NCBI GenBank assembly: GCA_025266875.1
Contig: JALLLT010000015.1
Coordinates: forward strand, 434,001 to 498,000
Origin: Fennellomyces sp. T-0311
Lineage: Eukaryota; Mucoromycota; Mucoromycetes; Mucorales; Lichtheimiaceae
Direction of reading: 5' to 3'
Length of the DNA: 64,000 nucleotides
The stretch's first letter is position 1, and each line of letters begins with the position of its first letter. The notes below the pieces were generated by a model. That model searched no databases. It saw only the letters and a program-made list of their open reading frames with translations, and had not been told where the DNA came from. Position numbers and translations under genes: made by a program. Positions 56,871-64,000 of this stretch are shown piece by piece.

Positions 56871-57458
56871 ATTATTTGAATAGATATAAAGTATTAAGAA
56901 AAACAGAAAGAAAAAGGATTAAGCAACAGAATAAATCGAAAGCGTTAAAGATATAGAGCAGAAAAAGGGGATAAGGCTACTAAATGGTGTTACTACTACA
57001 ACGAAGTGTGATGGCAGGGGAGTTGTACCCAGTCGGGCCCAATAAAGTGTGTTACAAGAGGGGTTACCAGAAGGGAGCAAGGGGCTAGTGGGGGGAAACA
57101 CATCGAGAGTGAACGTGCTACAAAGATGAGGGCAATAGGAGCTGCAAAATGATGTACAGAACAGTATTAAGCCCTCTTTTACAACTCCTTGCTTTTTATT
57201 CTCTTTTTGTTGGTCCGCTCTCGATGTTGGCTGCCAAAATCTGAGCTCGGTCATGGCCAGTCGCTGTAAAAGGCAGGGTACCATCTTGTGCACTCCCGTT
57301 AGTTGGCAGCACAGCAGGTTCAGCATCATATTGACTTTATATAACACGTCGTCATCGTTTATTAATGAAGCAGAGTACACGCAGAGAGAGAGATATGCAG
57401 TGTTTGTCCAACCCGCGGGCTTTCACCCTTCCATTAGAGCCCCCTTGGTCTTCTCACG
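56871..57458. other. Intergenic region 5' of the kinase gene
   Basis: Promoter and leader DNA of the kinase gene and 3' flank of the next gene. A minus-strand open frame at 56919-57380 is Cys/Ser/Leu-rich without domain and is taken as chance. Confidence 0.6.
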
Positions 57459-58586
57459 TTAAGCTCGTGTGCCTCTGCGGTTGGAGCTACTGGAACTACC
57501 CTGCACTTGGACAATCCACTGCAGGGAACGCAGATATTGAGCACGCAAGGTCAATTGCTGTATGAGATCGTCGGTTGAAGGCGACGTCGAGCGGTCAGCA
57601 ATAAGCCAGCGGCGGAGTTGCACAATGTCATCGATGTCTGCAATATACCACCATCTGCGTTCTGCATCGGAAAAGCCAGGGCCTACCGCAACGACACCGT
57701 GCCCCCAATAAAGTTCACTGTTCCGCGCATCATTTCCATAAGTAACCAGGTCATTGAAAATCCAATACTCGTTGCCTTTGCTATCGCGTCCCGCCGGTGC
57801 AAAGCGTTTGGTGTTCCGTTGCATCGCCGCCAACACATCCACATACTTCTTTTCCACCGCCAACCGATCGCCCTTGTCCTCGGTCTGCGCCATTTCCAAC
57901 CGTCTGCGTTCGACACGAAGCTCAGCCTCCATCGCCTGAAGCTCCTTTGTCGGTTCTTCAAGCACCCAAGTCCGTCGGAGTGAGGAATGCATCAGCAACA
58001 TGTCGCATATCAGCTGCAACATCCTGAACTCTTCCAGCGACGAATGCACAACCTGTTCTGCTTCCGGAGGATCTGTGCAACCACCAGCCACGCGCAGAAT
58101 ATCGATCAAATCTTCCCAATGATCTGCTGACAATCCATCACGTTCGAGATTCTCCACAAACGCAACGCGCGCTGCTTCTTTTTCTAGATATTTGTTGTTG
58201 TTCAAGCCGTACTGCTCCATCCATTCATGAATCACGCGCGCGCCCATTTGCTGTATCGTGCGAGCATTTGCGATCACACTGTTGCGAGGAGGCGGTTCCA
58301 GCATCGTGGCGTCAATCAAGCCGTTTTCCATGTTTGTCAAAAGCTGCCATGCCAGGTTGACTGCCAGTCGTTTGAGTCGCCAGTTGCCCTGAACGTTTTG
58401 TAAGCTTGCTGTGGCCCGTCCGTCAATGTCAAAGTATTCGCCGAATCGAAACACGAATTCGCGGATTTGCAGCCTTATCCACAGTTCCTCTTCGCTGTAT
58501 AGTAAATGGATGCGCGTCAGTTGGGGCGGGGCAATGGTTTCGTGTTTGTGGAAGAAGCTGCGACTGTTGGGCGTAAACATCAGCAT
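57459..58586 (-). CDS. DDT/WHIM-like chromatin-remodelling accessory protein
   Basis: Open frame of 375 aa from MLMFTPNSRSFFHKHETI. Residues about 30-110 (ELWIRLQIREFVFRFGEYFD, then NWRLKRLAVNLAWQLLTNME) resemble the DDT/WHIM1 helices of ISWI partner proteins. A helical Glu/Arg-rich segment (AMEAELRVERRRLEMAQ) leads to RDSKGNEYWIFND, the WHIM-type G-x-D/N-x-x-x-x-YW motif, then GPGFSDAERRWWYIADIDDI. This set is found in BAZ, RSF1 and Itc1-like subunits that set nucleosome spacing. The N-terminal ATG is preceded by an in-frame stop, so no longer exon is implied. Divergent from the gene at 58702, with 115 bp between starts. Family placement is moderate. Confidence 0.7.
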   Translation of the reverse strand: MLMFTPNSRSFFHKHETIAPPQLTRIHLLYSEEELWIRLQIREFVFRFGEYFDIDGRATASLQNVQGNWRLKRLAVNLAWQLLTNMENGLIDATMLEPPPRNSVIANARTIQQMGARVIHEWMEQYGLNNNKYLEKEAARVAFVENLERDGLSADHWEDLIDILRVAGGCTDPPEAEQVVHSSLEEFRMLQLICDMLLMHSSLRRTWVLEEPTKELQAMEAELRVERRRLEMAQTEDKGDRLAVEKKYVDVLAAMQRNTKRFAPAGRDSKGNEYWIFNDLVTYGNDARNSELYWGHGVVAVGPGFSDAERRWWYIADIDDIVQLRRWLIADRSTSPSTDDLIQQLTLRAQYLRSLQWIVQVQGSSSSSNRRGTRA

Positions 58587-58701
58587 ATCGTGTGTTATCC
58601 ATCACTGCTTCCGGTACCTTTCGTCAGATTGCACTCGGCTGCGTTTGACCTTTTAAAAAGTTGAAAGAGTTAAAAACGAGTCAGCTTGCACACGCGCGCT
58701 T

Positions 58702-59230
58702 ATGTTGTACCTTGGCCTTGTCAGTTTTGTGCTGTCATTGCAATGTTCAGTGTTTTTGGGGCTTTACAGAGAACGATCCTGGTTCATTACCTCACTGCTC
58801 TTTGTTGGCTTTACAACATTGTCATTGACGGATTTTAATCTTTTGCTGCTGTTCGTTGGCGCGGCTGTGGCAGTAGAGGTGGGAGGGCATTTGTTTTCGT
58901 TGTTGGCGGGTGCAAAGCAGAGCCTGTGCGAGCGAAATGTTAATGCAAACCTAAGCGCCATGGCATCTGCCACAATTACTTTGTTTGGAGGTACTTTTTG
59001 CGAGCAGGAGAAGCAACGAGTTTTTGATTGCTCATTTTCCTCTAAAAAGTGTTTGTGTGTGTGTGATAACCGTTTCAATAAAAAAATTGGTTGGCGCGCG
59101 TGTAGCACTTCTAGTCCAAATATGGACGGTCGGTGCTCCATCCGTTACATCAAATGGCGCAGACAAGTGCTTAGTACGCAAGGAATGCCGTCTGCCCATG
59201 CCACCTTTATTGTCGTGTGACACGTCTTGA
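58702..59230 (+). CDS. Small multi-pass membrane protein, unrecognised
   Basis: Two exons, 58702-58990 and 59106-59230, spliced 414 nt, 137 aa, phase 1 junction consistent (FGALLVQIW). Hydrophobic stretches LYLGLVSFVLSLQCSVFLGL, FITSLLFVGFTTLSL and LLLLFVGAAVAVEVGGHLFS look like three membrane helices, and ATITLFGALLVQIWTVGA may be a fourth. The short C-terminus is polar (KCLVRKECRLPMPP). Without splicing, a stop-free read-through of 172 codons is also open, so the intron is preferred but not certain. Its neighbour is the divergent WHIM-like gene. No known family recognised. Confidence 0.6.
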
Positions 59231-62200
59231 ATCCCTCCATCACGCACCGATCACTGAGAGCCGACATGGTCCACAGATTTCTCTACAGCTACATCTGTAT
59301 AACGTCCTTCCACTTGTCCTGCGTCTTAACCTCCTTGCACGTATTGCAGGAGTTTTTGGATTGACTACAACCTATCTTGGTCAGCACTTTCGACATGGGA
59401 TGCATGTTTTGATTTTTGACAATCCAGTAATGCCTACTGCGTGCGAATTCCAGATCATATACATCCAAGGGACGCCCGGTACCCGTGTCCAAAGACGTAC
59501 TTTAAAAGGCAAGTTTAAATGCTTCAATAACTGACAAGTAGCAGAATTGTCTGTATTCCTACTCATCCTGCTTATGTATGCGAGAAAACTACTGCCTCCG
59601 TGCTACCCTTTACTTCGTCATAGCAAACTATATATGACGTGATAAAGAGTAATTGATAGCATGATATAACATGGATATTCTCTGTAATGTTGAGTCCATA
59701 GACAGAGGTCAGCGCAACCGGGCCATTTTCGCCAAAATTATCGGCGATATCGCTATTGGCCCTTATACTGGGTCTAGAAATTACTGCAAAAAGACTTCCT
59801 GCCAAAGCAAAGGGTTAGGATTTCAGTCTTTGAGCTTGTCCGCACCCTAGAATCGTTGGACCTACGGCTGGAGAACGGATTACGCTTGCATCCAGCTTGC
59901 AAGCAAATAGGGAGATGGCACAACACGTTCTACTACGTATGCACACAATCAACCTACCAGTTCTTAACAGACCAGATGATACGCTCAATGATAAGACGCC
60001 AGACGAAAGCTGATAGGTAAAGTCGAAGCAAGATGGAGGGTCCAATATCCAGTATTTAACATAGAAAGTTTAGAGAGCCTGAATGATCGGTATAATTGTG
60101 TTAGGTTATTACAAAGAGCGAATATTTACTTGCTCTTTGCGGATTTTGCATACTTTTTCTGTCAGATTGTAGCATCAGTAAGTAGTCTGATCATTCTTTC
60201 TTATGCTTCGTGGGAAAATACGACAACGGTTCCCATCGCATATGTATGGCGATGCTCTTTTGTACACTACTGCGTACAAAATGAGGCCAAGAAAATTACC
60301 GACGTATTAAACATTGAGAAAGAGATCAATATCATCAATCCCGGATAATATCAAGCTGGCTTTACAAGCTAGTCATTCTTAACATAGAAGGATGCAGTTT
60401 TAAGCTTGGTACTACGAATATGTTGACAAATACTACAAGCGTTTTTATACCATAGAAGAGATCACTTTTACCAATTGCAAGCCATCAAGTTGTAAACTTT
60501 GTGATACGTGGATGGACGCTAGCAATGTTCTTCATCCATCGCACGCAACAATATTCCTTCGACGGTATAATATACTATGTGTTTAATACGCTGTTATTCC
60601 TTTTGACTCTACCCACGTTTCATAACTCAGATCGGAAATTACGAGCTATATCATAATTTTTTCTCTGGGCACCTCTCATACTGCTGGTAAAGAATACTTT
60701 TGTACACGGATTTAACTTTTGTTACCAAAAAAGCTGTAGTTGAAGCTTGCCATCTATTGCTCATTCGCTCGAGCACCTAGCGCAGATTTACTCCATCTAG
60801 TGATAGACAAGCAGCAAACACAAAATGGACAACTCCAAGAAATGCTGGTCTTCAATAGAACGACAGCACACATACGATAACGTGGCTTTGTCAGGCAAGT
60901 TACGACGGAATAGGACGCTAATAAGGGTTATGAGTGGCCTTGAAAGTATTAAGCTCCCTAACTTCCTGCCGTCTCAAGCAACAATGATGAAGAAAATAAA
61001 CGTACTTGCATTGCCAGGCACAATATTCCGAAGCAAACTAAGGGCCTCCATCATAATGGAATCAAAAACATGTGCAAGAAAGAACAATCGTTTTCCGAAA
61101 TACGACAATCAAATGACGAAACATCTCGAGTGAACAGACAACGGACCGATTATAATGTGTTCCATCGTATATATATGGAAATGTTGGACCTTCATTACCA
61201 CGGAATCCCGCAAAAAGGTAATTGACTAGCTAAAGAAGCAATGATACCTCATTCTCACAACTACAGCGAGTGCCAAATGAAATGAAGGAATCAGTATGCC
61301 CGCTGATCTTTCTATACCCGGGAAATTACATTGGGAAGCGAATTGCACATAGCAGCACATAGATCGTTCACAAATAGATATTCTCTTTCATCTTGAAATA
61401 TTGGAAGAAGTTGATGCGACCTAGTTGTTATACATTCCAGACTTAACAAGCTGGAGTGGGCAATTAGGAGTACAGGTAAAGGAAGTCAGTCCACAAAGGT
61501 GAACCAGCAGTTCGTTGCATATATTACAAGTGTACTGGATTCGGAAAAGCCGTTTCGACGAAAGATCACTAGAATCAGCGGCATCAGACTATAAAATAGG
61601 TACGTCAGAGTGTGCAACAGAAATCACAGACAAACTATTCGCAGTAGCCAACACCATCACGTCATCGTACAGCTATTTTTGAAAGAAACCACCATTAACC
61701 AACATTCTGAATCTGTTACCTTAACCACACAGCAAAGCACTACATATAACAATACGCTTTTCAAGTGAAAGATGGAAGGATATAAAAAAGGACAAGGAAC
61801 CATCATCTAACAGTTTTTTTTGTATCACCTAATCATGTGGAGTTAAAGCAGCAGCATAACAGCCTAAGAGCGTGCAGTATTTTAACAAGGTGGATCTTTA
61901 AGCTTGTAAACTCGATCCACTGCAATAACTTAAGCGATGTAAAGCTTAATACTGTGGATATAAATCTTGGGAACGCTCGAAGTACAAACTATTCCAGTCG
62001 ACGATATATTGGGGGTCGAATCAACCAGTGCAAAAAGTGTATTGCTGAGCAAAGAGGTGTTTCCCTTATCATTGCACTATCTTTGTTATATACTTTAGTA
62101 AAGAACTTTTGGCGGAAACACAGTAGTTTAAATCCGTATCGAGTGTTCGTATACTCGTCTTCCTTCAAGAAAAATACCTTCAGCGATCATCGGAAGGCAC

Positions 62201-64000
62201 CTGGGCACTTTCGTTGAGGCGCGATCATGGACCAACCAACAAATGTGCCAAAAAGAAGAACAAACAAAAAGGTTTCAAGAAGAGGAAAAATTCTGAGATG
62301 GGAACCCAAACACTACTTGCACAAATACCGAAGGATTACGAAAAGGCTCGAGAAAAATAGTGAAGTGGAAAGTATAAAACTTTGGCTTTTTCACTGCCGC
62401 TTTGCGTCGCTTTTCCTTACGTCTCAGACAAGGATCTGTATTGGCAGACACTCTCACAGCCAAATACGTAGTTGTGCATTGTAAAAGAAAAAGGTTCGTT
62501 GCAGACAGCAAGTACATCAGGATAGGGACTGGCTGCGAGCGAACTCGCCGAGATGGTCCCTCGTCATGGCGTCAAATTTCTTTCTAACGACGGAAAGCAG
62601 GTTGATTCGTGAAGCGAAGAAAGGGACAAATGAGTTAGGAAACATGCTTAATCGGTAACGCGTCCCATGGACCATTACGTACCACTCACTTATCGCCGCT
62701 ACGCCCGTTTACCCCTGAAATTGCCATTCCAAAATCTGTCCTGCACGGCTATCAAGAAAATGACGACTACAGGCTGGCATCAAACAAACCAATACCAAAT
62801 CTGGACGTGCTAGAAGCGCTCGCTACCTAGTTGAACATTCTGTCAAAAGCATAATATGATGACTACATTATACAAGCTGCCAAAAATATTACTATACCAA
62901 GTTGCATCAATACAAGTGCTTTTCGATTCGTATATCAATAATGTGTATTAGATCAATCGGATTTACGACGGCCTGTTGATACACGTAGGTACCAATATTT
63001 GTTTTATCTTTTATGGACTGGGTTGTACAGCTAAACGGTAAATTAGATACCTTTATTGATGAATAACTACACTAACCATTCAATACGTAGGCTCAAGTGG
63101 CGAAATATCTCCTATACGCCTCACTCACACCGGATTGTACGTTGCTACTCACTATGTCTTTCAACCGCAAACAGCTTCTTGAGCACATGTGACTCCTTGA
63201 TAATGTTCAAGGTAACAAGGAAAAAAATAAGCACGCTACTTTCACTAATCATTAAAGCCCTCACCGAAATTGAAAAGCAACATATAAAACATTATAGCCA
63301 GTTTGCAAGCACAAGGAACAGAATGATACCCATGGGTCTGCCTTCCAATGCGGTGACGAAGCCATGTGTTAAATCAAACCGGATAAGACCAACGTAACAC
63401 CTATACATCTCCAGCGTCTAGTGTTGCAAATGAATCCATTCATATTACTAAAGTTCCATCTAGTCTATTCCCCTCCATGCCTATTAAGCCACAAGATAGC
63501 GTAGGACAATTCGATGGTAAATTAGACGAGAATGGGTAAGGAAAATTGAAGCAACGTGGGTAGTTTATCATACAACTGAGCACATAAATTTAGGGAGCTC
63601 CTACACTTGATACGTACAATTATGTGAGATTTCATATTGCTGTAAGCGAAGAGACGATCACATTCTTCATTATTTCGTACCAAGACCTTCTCATGGCCTG
63701 GCAATGGACTGAGATGCGCGACATCATTAAGCAAGAGGAGCCGTGAGGACGGAAAGCGTATAATGATATCGACTTATATGTTTAATATTCTGCAAGCGCT
63801 ATACATAATATTACGTCTATACAGGATGAAATAAAGGTCTTTATTGACAAGGTAAATGAACGCGCGCTGATCACAGCTTTCCGCTCTCGTCTGATCCGGT
63901 TGAACAAGGAAATGAAAACCCTATGCGGCATTAGGGGAAAGGAAGTAGTCATGAGAAAGGGAACAATGTAAGAAAAACAATAAAAAAGGAAAAATGATAA
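59231..64000. other. Gene-poor tract with unassigned coding-like fragments
   Basis: About 4.8 kb without a supported complete gene. Scattered plus-strand fragments look protein-like, for example around 59825-60015 (LENGLRLHPACKQIGRWHNT), 60825-61133 (MDNSKKCWSSIERQ), 61440-61590 (STKVNQQFVAYITSVLDSEK) and 63400-63540 (HITKVPSSLFPSMPIKPQDS). They change frame and lack splice links, so they may be remnants of lineage-specific genes or elements. No LTR, inverted repeat or tRNA was recognised. Confidence 0.5.
63792..63971 (+). CDS. Possible terminal exon, unrecognised
   Basis: Open 60-codon block ending TAA 63969-63971 that reads SIQDEIKVFIDKVNERALIT and later RLIRLNKEMKTLCGIRGKEV. The charge and helix pattern is protein-like. 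A short related string (QDEIRGFIDD) occurs on the plus strand near 24148-24178. No upstream exon could be joined with certainty. Confidence 0.3.
   Translation, partial: ASAIHNITSIQDEIKVFIDKVNERALITAFRSRLIRLNKEMKTLCGIRGKEVVMRKGTM

Noticed and set aside
56919..57380. 153-codon minus-strand ORF upstream of the kinase
   Set aside because: Cys/Ser/Leu-rich with no domain and no link to the kinase start; likely leader or promoter DNA.

Overview
The window looks like nuclear DNA of an early-diverging fungus, most likely Mucoromycota. Genes are split by many 48-70 nt GT-AG introns, several with CTAAC-type branch sites. Housekeeping genes are fungal (BUB3, DcpS, EngB/GTPBP8, SmgGDS-like, a Gin4/Hsl1-type kinase, P450). 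The left half is full of lineage-specific duplicates and transposon remains. This placement is inferred from gene content and architecture, not from a database search.

1-22 kb is a PAQR (adiponectin-receptor-like, seven-helix) gene cluster. Three closely related minus-strand copies (1-943, running off the left edge; 2105-3539; 17612-19060) and one divergent plus-strand copy (20129-21577) are present. A nest of transposons separates copies 2 and 3. A decayed Mutator-like (MULE) transposase gene (about 4.3-17.2 kb) was interrupted by a nearly intact Ty3/gypsy-like LTR retrotransposon (5673-14585) and by a pogo-like non-autonomous element (14842-15805). The retrotransposon has almost identical LTRs, a gag ORF, a pol ORF joined to gag by a canonical -1 frameshift signal, single-base breaks between RNase H and integrase, and an extra 318-codon ORF between pol and the 3' LTR.

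22-38 kb is a duplication zone. It holds three copies of a GST-like gene (24601-25646 minus, 30260-31298 minus, 33747-34785 plus), an intact MHYT-domain membrane protein (34895-37919) with two partial relics of its 3' end, a secreted PEBP gene (27006-27677), and a decayed unrecognised gene (28193-29390). Two arms of about 1.58 kb (29832-31395 and 33660-35240) form an inverted duplication around a gene-free spacer of about 2.3 kb. The two GST copies in it have patchy identity.

38-59 kb is ordinary gene-dense DNA. In order: SmgGDS-like armadillo protein (minus), a secreted Gly/Lys/Asp-rich repeat protein (plus), cytochrome P450 (plus), mitochondrial-type EngB GTPase (plus), BUB3 (minus, convergent), DcpS (minus), a disordered coiled-coil protein (plus, divergent from DcpS), a seven-exon gene whose N-terminal half resembles a TPP1/Est3-type OB fold (plus), a Gin4/Hsl1/BRSK-type kinase (minus), a DDT/WHIM-like chromatin protein (minus) and a small membrane protein (plus).

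59.2-64 kb is gene-poor, with short coding-looking fragments that I cannot assign.
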